This document shows, piece by piece, positions 44,026 through 55,068 of a stretch of 64,000 nucleotides of DNA. This DNA is from Tubulanus polymorphus (taxonomy: Eukaryota > Nemertea > Palaeonemertea > Tubulaniformes > Tubulanidae): the NCBI RefSeq assembly GCF_964204645.1, contig NC_134028.1:23906153-23970152 (forward strand), in the 5' to 3' direction. The notes beneath the pieces were generated by a model. That model saw nothing but the letters and a program-made list of their open reading frames with translations. It searched no databases and was not told the DNA's origin. The number at the start of each line of letters is the position of its first letter. Position 1 is the stretch's first letter. Made by a program: the position numbers and the translations under genes.

Positions 44026-46988
44026 TCATACACAAGTAACTGATCGAACGGTTTTATAATTTTGACAGTTCACCGATCTGAAACGAGAAATTTGTATTTA
44101 AAATTCAGTGATTTGTAACCCGAGTAATCTGGTATTCGCGGGTACGTATTTCACTTACCTAACCACATTTAGATCGATGACCGACGAAATCGGTGCAGAC
44201 TTTGGTCCCGGTGATGGCATGAATATTTTCCCGGTATTATTAACGACGTGAATCGGTCGTTTGACTTTGATTTTGAACGGATCGGCTGAATGTGTCGGGT
44301 ATTGATCAAACGTTCCGGCTTTCATTCCACCAGGCTACATTATTAGGAAATAATTATACAACATTTATAAGACGAATGCCTAGGTTTACAATAATACAAT
44401 TGACTGGAATCAATCAGAACGGCCGAGTTTGATACAATTTTATGTTAAGTTGAAGTAATATTTTTATTGTTCCAGTACTTTACAATGCCACTGTTGGGAC
44501 CAATGAAAAATATGGCGTTCATTGAGATTGAGCAGATTTGTTCTCTGAAAGATGGTGGCGTTAAAAGGGTTTGGAACGGACTTTGACTGTACTTACGAAT
44601 TTCGGCGGCGAACTCGGTTTAAACGGTTTTAAATCTTCTTTCTTTTTATCGCCGGATTTTTTCGGGGGTAAAGGTTTGTCGGTGTGATACGGGTTCAAAT
44701 CGAAGTAGGCTCTCGGATGCATGTTTAACTTGAATGAACCGCCCTTCATCGAGTTACGATGACTGTCAAAGTCTTTCTACAATTATTCGGTAAAAACATG
44801 TAGCTAAACTATGAAAGAATTCAAGCATTTCTGACTTTGAAATTGAGTCGAAAAGTCTATTTTTCATACCTTGGCAATTTCTCGCGCTCGTTCATAAGGG
44901 TCAGCTTGGTATTTATGATACGGTCCTATAGTAACTCCTACATAGCTTTGATCAAAAAGAGAAATGTGACATTAGATTGCACCGATATAAAATTGATGAC
45001 TACGATCTCTGTGAATAACAAAAAATCCCACACTAAAATTGAAAAAGTCTCCTTGAGCTAGAAGTTTATTTCAACTGTATTCTCATACAGGGCGGCTTCT
45101 GACCTGGAAAACTCAGGGAATCAGAAGAAATCAGGGAAATTGACAAATTTTACAAAAAAAAACCTGGAAAACTCTTGATTCGGACAATGCTATTGAATGC
45201 TTGTTTCTTTATCAGTATGTGATTCAATACAAAAATGAATGAATGATAACAGTTTGAATCTAGAAATTTCTCTGATTCACTAATGGAATTTTGTATAAAC
45301 ACAGGGGATTTCGAAAATGGGTGGAAAGTAACAGCTCTGTTAGAATCATTTTTAGGACAGTATTTTCTTCATTCTTAGTGTGAGACTTCATCACAAGGTG
45401 GACAGTGTTTCATCAATCGTTATCATACCCAAATCCTGTGCCTCTTTTAGCCGGATTCGTGGTAAAGTTTCGACCGCTCTGTCTCCGGGCTCGACCGCCG
45501 GTCATCGATGGACTGAATGCTTGAATCGGACCACTTAGCGTTCCGTAGTGATTTCCTAATCCCGACCTGAAATACAAATTTACTTTGTACCAGTTGGGAA
45601 AGCGCGTAATTCCTTATGAAAATATAATGATAACGACAATAACTTTATTTTCCCTCGAATTACAACACATTACAAACAGAATTATATGAAGGAATACAAG
45701 AGGATGCCATTACTAGTATGATCATTGACGTATAGACTAGGGTTAAACTCTAGTCTATACGTCCATAGGGTTAAACTCTAGTCTATGCGTCCATAGGGTT
45801 AAACTCTAGTCTATACGTCGATAATGATATTCATGTTGTAATAGAAGGGAAGGTTCTCGCAGAAGCAAAAGAATGCTTGCATTCGTAAGGCTCTTTCACC
45901 TATGCCAGACACACACTTATACATGTTCATTGCTACAATTACAATTTGAAAAAATGCGGTGACGTCACCTGGGGCCCAGATTCACAAAAGGGATTAAGGC
46001 CTAAATCGATTTAAGATAAACTGAATTAATGAAGAAATTAAATCGATTTAAGAGTTAAACCTTTTAGTGGAACTGGGCCCTGGGTTACAAAGTGCCATTT
46101 CTCAGGGTCTCTATCATATATACATGTAAGACTAGGATTGAACTCTAGATCAATGCTTATATACAAAAGGCCCTGATAAAATCAGTAACTATATTCACGC
46201 TATTCGGATGAAAAAGGAAGGACCACATTTTAACGTCCCTGAATTAACTTACTGTTTTTTTTCACCACTGCTCGGTAAAAACGCTTTACCGATATTTTTC
46301 TTTGATTCGTTCAGTCGTCTCTGACGTCGCGATTTAACCGGATCGCTGTACGCCTCGGCTTCCATTATACGATTGAATTTATCGGCGAAATATCCATCCT
46401 GTCTCGACGACCTCGTTTTACTGCCACCCGGCAACATCTGTTTACCTTTACCGGCCGCCTCGTTGAAAGACGCTGCAAATTAAAAATGACATTTAAATAT
46501 TGCCTTACCAATTGAACTCCCAGGATAGGGTATTATGAGTACATGTTTTGAGGTGTATGATATGGGGCTAGGTTTAGACCGAGTGGCCATTTACAATACA
46601 CGGAAATCAAAGAAAAGTCAGGTAAATTTGTTAACATGTAAAATCAAACGGTTTCCATCTGTGTTGTATGTTGGTTAATTGATCGGATTCTTAGCAGATC
46701 AAGTTAAGGGAAAAACGGCTAGTCTGAACACCAGTCGTTGTTACCGGTTCCCTTTGTGGAACGACGGCTAGGTACTAGACAAGGAAAACGGTGTGCAAGT
46801 CAGGGAAAGAGCAAGTCAAGTAAAAGTGGCCATCCTGTTAGTTCAAGAGGAGTGTAACTGCTTTCGTTTTAAAATTATTGATCCGACTTACAAGCATTTC
46901 TAGATTTATATCGGTCTCCGATCGTGTGGTATTCCATTTCTTGGAATAAACCGATTCTCTCCATATCTGTTTTCCCTGTTTTGTCCAT
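44026..46988 (-). CDS. CFAP96: CFAP96 (C4orf47) ortholog, ciliary microtubule-associated protein, 7 coding exons, 312 aa
   Basis: Small basic protein of cilia/flagella and centrosomes (family knowledge; exact role poorly known). Coding exons in transcript order: 46988-46892, 46472-46253, 45566-45429, 44945-44870, 44776-44597, 44334-44159, 44077-44026. Phases join to a TGA. It opens MDKTGKTDMERIGLFQEMEY. Family strings are MLPGGSKTRSSRQDGYF, ESKKNIGKAFLPSSGEKK, SFKLNMHPRAYFDLNPY and FKPSSPPKF, followed by GGMKAGTFDQYP. Length matches the human protein (about 309). The acceptor TATCTTTCAG at 47021 upstream of the ATG shows a non-coding first exon, and an RFX X-box lies at 47482-47495. Converges on FLII. 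Confidence 0.92.
45096..45335. repeat. Dispersed CAGGGAA-type repeat
   Basis: GGGCGGCTTCTGACCTGG, AAAACTCAGGGAATCAG, AAATTTCTCTGATTCACT and GGGTGGAAAGTAACAGC match the 786-1065 copy in order. Intron of the CFAP96-like gene. Confidence 0.6.
45732..45822. repeat. Tandem repeat of 31 bp, three units
   Basis: Unit AGGGTTAAACTCTAGTCTAT followed by ACGTCCAT, repeated three times with one substitution (TATGCG for TATACG). Intron of the CFAP96-like gene. Confidence 0.9.
45968..46083. repeat. MITE with GGGGCCCAG inverted ends
   Basis: CTGGGGCCCAGATTCACAAA at the left mirrors TTTTAGTGGAACTGGGCCC at the right, and ATCGATTTAA occurs in both halves. Related to the GGCCAGTTGCTC family in organisation but with a different interior. 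A similar copy lies at about 50820-50953. Confidence 0.65.
46580..46830. repeat. Dispersed GTGGCCA/CAGG repeat
   Basis: GAGTGGCCATTTACAATACACGG at the left and AAAAGTGGCCATCCTG at the right frame CAGGTAAATTTG and CAGGGAAAGAGC words. Same family as 40670-41035. Inside the first coding intron of the CFAP96-like gene. Confidence 0.5.
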
Positions 46989-48206
46989 TGTGTCGATTCT
47001 GTTTCACGGTTTTCAATCTGAAAGATAAAGCGATACAAGTTCAAAACTATCCAAGAATTCTGGGTCTATCTCCTGGAGCATCTCAAGCAAGGGTCAACAG
47101 TCATTTTTTCGCCTTCTCAATTAAATTTCATAAACAACCACAGGTTTAGTTTCATAAACAGACATGGGTGCCCAGACATGTTTTGATCAACTTCACAATA
47201 ACTGACTGCACTACAACAAAAACTTACAAAAAAGCAACTAATTATTTACTGCATAAAAAGAGTCCAGCAGACGTCTTCTGTCTGGAGAGAGAAGAACACA
47301 ATTTGCTCACCTCAAAAAGGATCTCTTTCTGTTGACGGTGCGATTTCCTCAAATCTCCTCTTAGTCAAATTATTTTCTACACAACTTCATTCCCGACCCC
47401 GATCACAATTTTTTTCAACTCGATAGTTATTTACGCTCAAACACATACATTTCGAGAACCAGGAAATGATTACGGTATCGCGTTGCCATGGAGACATAAA
47501 CTTCCGGCGACATGAACGAATACGGACACCGGCTCGGACTGGTTGATCACAATCAATTCGATTTTATTTTATTGACCTTTTTCACGCAACCGGCCAGTCA
47601 ACGCTATGAATCTTTAAATATCTCAACCCGGCACGGTTAATTGCCCTATGTTCGGGCACTGACTTCCCTAGACGTAGACCCCACCACCAACCCCTCCCCC
47701 GGTTGAAAGCCTCAGGGTCCAAAGGTTGCGGCCGCTGGTCACGAAGCGCAAACCGCCGCGACACAAGAAATGATTGTTTCAATTAACTTTTACAAAAATA
47801 AAGCAGGCGAATTTCTCCCAAAAATCAGCAGAATACTCAAAACAAAACAAATTTGATCTAAAATGTTTTTTGTAGAACCACATTCTAATAATCCATTGGG
47901 AGAATAAAAAGTTCATAGTATCCGTAATACTCATAAATATCACTAAAATAATATTGTATGTATATATTAGACATTGTATTACTTCTCTCTCTCCTTTTAT
48001 TGTTTTTCTTTTATTGCACATCCTTTTTGTTTTTTGTCTGTTTGTTGTTATTGTTGTTTTTCTTCATTCACAATCTTATACTTAGGATTTATGATGAACA
48101 AATTGAAATTTAAATTTAAATTGAACGTCCGATTTTGAAACATATTTTTCGTTTTTAACGGTTAACGGGTTGACGTATCTCGTGATATCGATTGTTTTTG
48201 TCCATT
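46989..48206. other. 5' region of CFAP96-like gene and 3' UTR of GT31 copy 1
   Basis: A non-coding first exon for the CFAP96-like gene probably lies at about 47309-47460 (donor TTTGAG|GTGAGC on the minus strand). The X-box follows. From about 48110 leftwards to 47780 is AT-rich 3' UTR of the galactosyltransferase gene, with AATAAA complements near 47996 and 48010. No other gene seen. Confidence 0.4.
47482..47495. promoter_or_regulatory. RFX X-box
   Basis: GTTGCCATGGAGAC is a full match to the RFX X-box pattern (RYYNYY, two-base spacer, RRNRAC). It lies about 490 bp upstream of the CFAP96-like start codon and just upstream of its probable first exon. RFX factors drive ciliary genes across animals, so the placement fits the predicted ciliary product. 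Confidence 0.7.
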
Positions 48207-50035
48207 TCAACATTTATAGCTACTCAACAAAGCTTTCCATATTTGCATAAGATCACGTGGTTTGTATCTAGTAGCAGTAATTTTGGTGCCGTTGACGATC
48301 TCACATTTTGTCGCCCTTGTGCCGCCAATGTTTGTAAAGCCCTTATGGAAAACTAATTGAATTTTAGCAATCTTAGCACAAACGCCAGTAATGTACGCGT
48401 CTTCGATGTTAAATATGGCCACGTGGAGGGATACGTCATACAAAATACTAGCGACCTCTAGTGACATAACGTAAGCGTTTCCGGACACGTACCGCGGGTA
48501 CTTAGAAAACGGAAAGCTCGACTTTGGAACGGCCCATTTTCCAATTCTCATCACGGGTCCCCCGGATAGAATATGACCCACTATCGAATTATTCAACTGT
48601 TTTTCCTTCGTTTCTAAGTACTTCATGAGGTCGTGAATATTGACAAACATATCGTCATCGCATTTCATCAGAAATCGAGCACCCGAACAGTTCCGAGCCA
48701 ATTTCAACGCCATTATTGACTTCAACGTTAGATTTACGTAACTATCATAAAAATCCTCTTGAATTAAGTCGTTATATTGAGCATTTTCCGAACGAAGTTG
48801 AGTTTCGTATTCTTTATTATCGGTGATTCCCAGTAGAAAAAACAAACTTACGGTTTTGCTAATAGTTCTATTGTTTGGCCACCGATTCGGTTGACCCGTC
48901 GCTACACTGCCCCAGGTTTTGCGTATGGAATCCCTGACATCTCTTGCCGCAGGCCGTGAAAGAACGAATATCAATAAATAAGGAGGATTATTCGAATTAC
49001 AAATCGGCGTCTGAATGCGATAGTTGAAGTCATGAGGATTAACAATCGCTGCATTCAGTTTGTAGTATTCCTTTTCGGTCATATTTTCGACGGAAAATAT
49101 GTTCGGCTGCTGTTTCGTAATTTTTACCGAAGGAACTGTCGGCATAGGCCGCTCATTCTCTGTCGTTGTCTCGTTTGAAGATGCTGATTTTTCCGTCGTC
49201 AATATGTCGCTGGTTGCTTCGTCACGGTTTTTAGAGATGAATTTCCTGCTTAGTTTCGAAGGTGAACATTGCCGCATGAAGTAGATGTCCATTACGATAC
49301 AGAACAACAATATTCCCACCAGTAAATGATGATATTTAAACATATTCAAATTACCAGTACCGAAACTAACAATCCTTTGAGTTAATACAACGTGTTCGTT
49401 TGAACCCGTTCTGTCCATCGAAGTCGGAGTTTTAAAAGCGTAAATGTTATTTCAAAATCGTTCACCAATCTGCGTTGACAGAGCTGCAAGCTTTAATTTG
49501 ATGTTTGAATATAATCAAGGATTTGCGAATGGTGACAGCCAGTAGCGGTCACACAGATGGCTAGAAATCGATCTGAAAACAGGGGGTGTCTAATGTAACG
49601 AGTTACTCTGTCCGTTAGTTATCCGTCAAAACCAGATTCTATATACAATAGACTGTATACTCGTATAATATCCATTATTCACTGTATATTTTCCTATCAC
49701 AAGACAGTGCTATAAGGCTTCAAATGGCATTTTACTTTACTGCGTCTTCAGCACAAAATCCAGAAATATCCTTATTCAAATATTCCGCCTTATTTTCTCC
49801 TATTTATTTGTTCCTGTCACGATACGAAATATCCCTCGATTTGGAAGAACCCAGTTCGCATCTTTCGATTCTTGCACCGCCATTCTCCAACTTCCATAAA
49901 GCTCCCCAAATTGCATCTTTGATGATTGACAACTACTCATTTTCATATCAACAGCGATTGTAACAACAAGCAACTGGCATGGCCGTCCATAATTCCGTAA
50001 ATCATGCCCTTCGCTTCGAGTCAACTTCTTTTTTA
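48110..50035. repeat. Left arm of an inverted gene duplication
   Basis: Complementary to about 51768-53505. Similarity covers the whole galactosyltransferase frame and extends about 600 bp upstream of it: CATGGCCGTCCATAATTCCG and CTTCGCTTCGAGTCAACTTC at 49979-50030 mirror CGGAATTATG-like and GTTAACTCGAAGCGATG in the right arm. The spacer between the arms is about 1.7 kb. Confidence 0.85.
48207..49418 (-). CDS. Beta-1,3-galactosyltransferase-like (GT31), copy 1, single exon, up to 403 aa
   Basis: Type II Golgi glycosyltransferase expected to add galactose or a related sugar in beta-1,3 linkage; acceptor unknown. A cytosolic tail is followed by a membrane anchor (HHLLVGILLFCIVMDIYF, about residues 30-48), a Ser/Thr-rich stem, then the catalytic domain. 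GT31 motifs: RDSIRKTWG, FLMKCDDDMFVN with the metal-binding DDD at 254-256, YPRYVSGNAYVMS, and EDAYITG near 339-345. NNRT, NLTL, NCSG and NNSI are N-glycosylation sequons. Reading from ATG 49418 gives 403 aa; the conserved internal Met (49343, MFKYHHLL) is the only start shared with copy 2 and gives 378 aa. Intronless. Forms an inverted pair with 52282-53400. Confidence 0.92.
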   Translation of the reverse strand: MDRTGSNEHVVLTQRIVSFGTGNLNMFKYHHLLVGILLFCIVMDIYFMRQCSPSKLSRKFISKNRDEATSDILTTEKSASSNETTTENERPMPTVPSVKITKQQPNIFSVENMTEKEYYKLNAAIVNPHDFNYRIQTPICNSNNPPYLLIFVLSRPAARDVRDSIRKTWGSVATGQPNRWPNNRTISKTVSLFFLLGITDNKEYETQLRSENAQYNDLIQEDFYDSYVNLTLKSIMALKLARNCSGARFLMKCDDDMFVNIHDLMKYLETKEKQLNNSIVGHILSGGPVMRIGKWAVPKSSFPFSKYPRYVSGNAYVMSLEVASILYDVSLHVAIFNIEDAYITGVCAKIAKIQLVFHKGFTNIGGTRATKCEIVNGTKITATRYKPRDLMQIWKALLSSYKC

Positions 50036-50819
50036 AGGCGAGGAATCATTCGACGCGATACCTGAACTGATTTTTCACACACGTCAATATTACGACACGA
50101 ACAACCACGTGGCACATTACGACTGAAGCCCGCGAGTAAACAACGATAGATAATAAACGAGAAGAGAAAAAAATCATGTATTCATTTCAATGAAATTAAA
50201 CGCGTTACAAAAAAGTCGATACAATTCTTTACAGCATTACGCGCAACCAGGCCTGGAACTGTATCTATACGGTTCCAGATCTGTAGTCTATAGACGAAAG
50301 ACGCATAGGAACAATCATCGTCGACACCTCGAAAGAAACCGTTAGTAATTATAACGATGCGGTCATAGAAATCAATTTTCGCTATGATGTTCCACAAAGA
50401 CAAATATTATAGGCGCACTACCGCTAAAATGCACCAATTGTCTTTGTTGACGAAATAGAATAGGGACACTCAAAAATTTAATGGACTAGAACAAGTCCAC
50501 AAGCCCCCTGGGTCCGCCACCGGGCTTTTCAGACTTGATGCTAAAACATATGTATAAATTGGTTCGCTGACCTTTACAATGTTGATTTAAAACATCTAAA
50601 GCAGCGATCAGAAATTCGTTCGCTAATACAATTTACGAATTCATGACAATGAATATTGGATGGTCACACCCTGTCCGCAAGTGATAAGCAACATTTAACT
50701 GATAGAGATGAACCCAGTTTTACAGGTAAGGAATTCAGATAGATTCCATGTTCATCCTCTTTTCGGCATGTAGAAACTCAGAATCGGTAACAATTACAAT
50801 TAGAATCGAACCTAGGGTA

Positions 50820-50953
50820 GCCCTGGACCCAGTTCTACAATTAAGAATAACGGTTAAGTTTAGTTAAGTTCGAATTGTTGAACACAATGGAAAAATGAAG
50901 TAAACAATTGCAATAATACCAAAAATTTGAGGTTCACTTTTTCATGAAACTGG
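50820..50953. repeat. Inverted-end element (TGGACCCAGTT family)
   Basis: CCTGGACCCAGTTCTACAATT at the left mirrors TTTCATGAAACTGGACCC at the right. AACGGTTAAG and TTAAGTTCG lie inside. Organisation like 45968-46083. Confidence 0.5.
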
Positions 50954-51134
50954 ACCCTTTATTCTATTCTATCGCGATGTACTCAAAAGATCTATTCTGA
51001 TTTTAGTTCGGTGAAAATCCGACAGATGACGACATTCCCGAAAATAAAGTAAACTGTCTTTAAAATTCATCTATAAATTCATAACCGTTTGAAGTTACTT
51101 GTAAGTTAGTTAATTAGGTAACGTAATTACTTTT

Positions 51135-51245
51135 GGACTATATATAGAAACGACTGTTTTATTCTCTGATTCCGACGGGATTTAGCGGTATTTCAGGTTG
51201 GCCAGGTATCTCTGGTTGGCCAGAGAAAATACAGTCGTTTCAATA
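51135..51245. repeat. Short inverted repeat with AAACGACTG arms
   Basis: ATATAGAAACGACTGTTTTATTCTCT at the left is mirrored by AGAGAAAATACAGTCGTTTCAATAT at the right, with GGTTGGCCAG repeated between. A small MITE-like hairpin in the GT31 spacer. Confidence 0.6.
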
Positions 51246-51767
51246 TAAGTTCAATAAACTTGGACAAATAATTACGTTGCGTGATTAACCAGTTCACGAG
51301 TAATTTGAACAGGTAAAGAATTCACGAATGTGTCTTGTTTATTTTCATTTCGAGCGGGTTTCAAGTTGTTCTTTAAAGGTTAAAAGGTTTTGATTTTCGC
51401 CATCTATCGAATTTTCCATCAACTAAACATACAAAAAAATCTTTCTATATAGATTGCGATAGAAATTTCTATATATACAACACAAGAAATAACTTTTACA
51501 AAATTTAAGCTACAAATTTCTCCCAATAAATTCAGCACAATACTCAACAAAATGGCCTTGTCTTTAGAACTGATGAGACTGATTTTGACGAAATCTTTGT
51601 ACACGCTTCCTGAAAGAACGATATTTAAACCAGTACTAAGGCAGAAACCTGTTGTGGCTGCTTTGCAGCTATATTTATCATTGTTTTGTTTCCTCACGGG
51701 CTTCAGTCGTAACCTGCCACGTGGTTGTTTATCTTGTTATGTCGACGCGTTATATGATTCAGCATTT

Positions 51768-53505
51768 TAAAAAAGATGTTAACTCGAAGCGATGCGTGAT
51801 TGATTTGCATAATTCCTGGACGGCCATGTCAGTTGCTAGTTGCTACAACCACGAGTAGTTGTCAATCGTCAAAGAGGCAATTTGGGGAGAGCTCTATTAA
51901 GGAACTAACTGGAGAATGGTGGTGCAAGAATCGAAAGTACGCGAACTAAGATCTTCCGAATCAAGGCATCTTTCCGCATCGTGACATAAACATCCAGCAA
52001 AAATAGGAGAAAACGTAGCACGACGGAATCTATTAGGATATTTCTGGATTGTCGAAGACTATAAAGCGACAAAGACTAAAACGACGGAAAACGCGTTTAA
52101 CATTTTTATCATTCAGGGTGAAAACGAATTACGAACGACGTATTGCATATATAAAACTTACAGTGACGTGCATGGAATGTGAAGTTTGAACAGACCATAT
52201 ATTGGCAAATTAACTGCCGTGTATAGCTCGGGTTTTCATAAAATTCAAAGGATTGTTAGTTTAGGTACTGGTTATTTGAATATGTTTAAATATCATCGAC
52301 TGATTGCTGGAATATTGTTGTTGTGTTTCGTTATGAACATCTACTTCTGGCGGCAATATTCGTCTTGGAAACTAAGCAGGAAATTCATCTCTAAAAACCG
52401 TGACGAAGCAACCAGCGACATATTGACGACGGAAAAATTAACGACGGAGAATGAGCGGCCTATGTCGACAGTTCCTTCGGTTAAAATTACGAAACAGCAG
52501 CCCAACAAATTTTCCGTCGAAAATATGACCGAAAGGGAATATTACAAACTGAATGCAGCGATTGTTAATCCTCATGACTTCAAATATCGGATTCAGACGC
52601 CGATTTGTAAATCGAATAATCCTCCTTATTTACTGATATTCATTTATTCACGGCCTGCGGCAAGAGATGTCAGGGATTCCATACGCAAAACCTGGGGCAG
52701 TGTAGCTACGGGTCAACCGAATCGGTGGCCAAACAATAGAACTATTAGCAAAACCGTAAGTTTGTTTTTTCTACTGGGAATCACCGATGATAAGGAAAAC
52801 GAAACTCAACTTCTTTCGGAAAGTGCTCAATATAACGACTTAATTCAAGAGGATTTTTATGATAGTTACGTGAATCTAACGTTGAAGTCAATAATGGCGT
52901 TGAAATTGGCTCGGAACTGTTCGGGTGCTCGATTTCTGATGAAATGCGATGACGATATGTTTGTCAATATTCACGACCTCGTGAAGTACTTGGAAACGAA
53001 GGAAAATCAGTTGAATAATTCGATAGTGGGTCATATTCTATCCGGGGCACCCGTGAGGAGAATTGGAAAATGGGCCGTTCCAAAGTCGAGCTTTCCGTTT
53101 TCTAAGTACCCCCGGTACGTGTCCGGAAACGCTTACGTTATGTCACTAGAGGTCGCTAGTATTTTGTATGACGTATCCCTCCACGTGGCCATATTTAACA
53201 TCGAAGACGCGTACATTACTGGCGTTTGTGCTAAGATTGCTAAAATTCAATTAGTTTTCCATAAGGGCTTTACAAACATTGGCGGCACCAGGGCGACAAA
53301 ATGTGAGATCGTCAACGGCAGCAAAATTACTGCTACTAGATACAAACCACGTGATCTTATGCAAATATGGAAAGCCTTGTTGAGTAGCTATAAATGTTGA
53401 AATGGACAAAAACATTCGATAGCACGAGATAAAATAATACTGCGGTTTTTTAGTACGTTAACCATTGAAAATGCAAAAGAAACGTTTCAAATTCGGACTT
53501 GCAAC
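51768..53505. repeat. Right arm of the inverted gene duplication
   Basis: Inverse of 48110-50035. The coding part is the best conserved; the 5' flank shows more indels, which suggests selection or gene conversion over the coding part. Confidence 0.85.
52282..53400 (+). CDS. Beta-1,3-galactosyltransferase-like (GT31), copy 2, single exon, 372 aa
   Basis: Same protein as copy 1 in inverse orientation, with a six- to seven-residue deletion in the stem (SASSNET region) and scattered substitutions. The frame is open from about 52186, but the first in-frame ATG is 52282 (MFKYHRLIAGILLLCF), giving a four-residue tail and immediate membrane anchor. Catalytic motifs RDSIRKTWG, KCDDDMFVN, VSGNAYVMS and EDAYITG are intact, so the enzyme should be active. 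AATAAA at about 53643 and 53651 can end the transcript. Upstream ATG at 52177 is followed at once by TGA. Confidence 0.92.
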   Translation: MFKYHRLIAGILLLCFVMNIYFWRQYSSWKLSRKFISKNRDEATSDILTTEKLTTENERPMSTVPSVKITKQQPNKFSVENMTEREYYKLNAAIVNPHDFKYRIQTPICKSNNPPYLLIFIYSRPAARDVRDSIRKTWGSVATGQPNRWPNNRTISKTVSLFFLLGITDDKENETQLLSESAQYNDLIQEDFYDSYVNLTLKSIMALKLARNCSGARFLMKCDDDMFVNIHDLVKYLETKENQLNNSIVGHILSGAPVRRIGKWAVPKSSFPFSKYPRYVSGNAYVMSLEVASILYDVSLHVAIFNIEDAYITGVCAKIAKIQLVFHKGFTNIGGTRATKCEIVNGSKITATRYKPRDLMQIWKALLSSYKC

Positions 53506-53769
53506 TTTCAACGCATATACATCAATCGATATTTGTCACTGTTGTTTTATCGCAGTCAGTATCTGTATTTGTATATTTTGTTGTGTCAACACTACTTCAT
53601 TAATTCACGCGTAATTACTCGTCAATTAATCGTACAAATTAAATAAATGAATAAAAAACATTTTAGATCAACTTTTGATTCGACTTGTTAGTGTTGTGTT
53701 GAGTGTTGTACTGAAATTGTTTGGGGGACATTTGTCTGATCCAATTTTAATGCCCCCTTATCGGATTCA

Positions 53770-53997
53770 ATGTTAAGATCGCGTAACTATCATAAAATCC
53801 TCTTGAATTAAGTCGTTATATTGAGCACTTTCCGAACGAAGTTGAGTTTTGTTTTCTTTATCATCGGTGATTCCCAGTAGAAAAAACAAACTTACGGTTT
53901 TGCTAATAGTTCTATTGTTTGGCCACCGATTCGGTTGACCCGTAGCTATACACTGCCCCAGGTTTTGCGTATAAAATCCCTGGCATCTCTCGTCGCA
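53770..53997 (-). pseudogene. GT31 galactosyltransferase fragment, frameshifted
   Basis: On the minus strand this matches the part of the catalytic domain from the KTWG region to YDSYVN. It has lost one base (ATAAAATCC for ATAAAAATCC) and gained two (GTAGCTATACACTGCC), so the frame is broken. Sequence choices such as GAGCACTTTCC and TTTATCATCGG are closer to copy 2 than to copy 1. No anchor or C-terminal half is present. It directly follows copy 2 in inverse orientation. Confidence 0.85.
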
Positions 53998-55068
53998 TGT
54001 GTATATATATATATTTCATCCTAAGATTGCCGTTTTGAGTCCATAACATACTTTAGCGTATTCACGTTAAAAAGTTAACTTTCATCCGGGAAGCCACGTT
54101 GATTAAACGAGTTGAAAAGTATAGCTGAAATCCGCCCATTAGCAACGGGAGTACCCAGCGCACCGGTTCAGCATCTCGATGGCTAAAATTCGTATCGAAA
54201 ATCGTATCGTATCGTTTTGCAATACACGAGGAAGGCGAAGTGTCGCGTTTTGATTTGCTGGACGTTGGCGGTTCAATCCACGATTGTAGAATTAAATGCA
54301 TGCACCGGGTAGTTCCAGCTGAGACTATAATCACCAAACAGGTATCTGAAAATATAATCCGCCAATATTGGACTGATTAAATCTTACCACGGACGTACCG
54401 ACATACTGAGTTTCCACAACCACAAATTTTGGTCCCTATCACTACATCGTGCACGAGTAAGAGTGATAATTGACTTCTTAAAAAGAAAGAACAATTTAAT
54501 CTATTCGTGAAATGTATTACTACAATGTAATCCGATATACAGGTTTATAACTAAATGCTCGAAGTCATTACAAATTAAACTTGTGCTTATGCTCCTTCCT
54601 GGGACCAGTTGCTCAAAAGTTGCACAGAGCTAACCAGTGGATAAATGCCGTTTATTGTTACCATATGGTATTTGTCCACCAGTAACTCAAAAAATCAACT
54701 TTTGAGCAACCAGCAGAGAATTAGCACAAGTTTGATAAAATAATGAAATTCCAAAGACCAAAGTTTATCTACACAGAAATCTCATAATGATATATCAGCA
54801 TTTAATAGCATTGGTGCAACTATAGCAAGAACTGATTATAAAACGTGTGCACATTTTAATCGTCTGAAAATAAAACGACCTATATCTCGAAACTAGTTCC
54901 TTTCAAAGAGTTTTTCCGGACCAGGGCGCTGACAGTACATCACGCACTGCACGGATATTTCAATGTATTTTAACTTCCTCATCTGCGATTGACGTCAATT
55001 GTGTTCTGTGTATAGTATATATACCCGCAACAACTCTATTCGTCGTCAAAGTGTACAAGAAGCAAGCC
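53998..55068. other. Spacer with MITE and possible promoter
   Basis: Contains a TA run at about 54000-54014, a MITE at 54601-54715, and at 55015-55022 a TATATATA-like box upstream of the candidate exon at 55069. No recognisable coding frame otherwise. Confidence 0.4.
54601..54715. repeat. MITE, GGCCAGTTGCTCAAAAGTT family
   Basis: GGGACCAGTTGCTCAAAAGTTG at the left, CAACTTTTGAGCAACCAGC at the right, interior AACCAGTGGATAAATGCC. The best preserved pair of termini after 14341-14459. Confidence 0.85.

Larger units (their letters stand above)
49419..51767. other. Shared upstream arms and spacer between inverted GT31 genes
   Basis: The left 600 bp belong to the left duplication arm. The spacer (about 50036-51767) has an inverted-end element at 50820-50953, a GGGTCCGCC patch near 50508, and two inverted tracts around 51135-51250 (AAACGACTGTTTTATTCTCT against GAGAAAATACAGTCGTTTCA). 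Both genes are probably driven outward from here. No coding frame supported. Confidence 0.4.
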
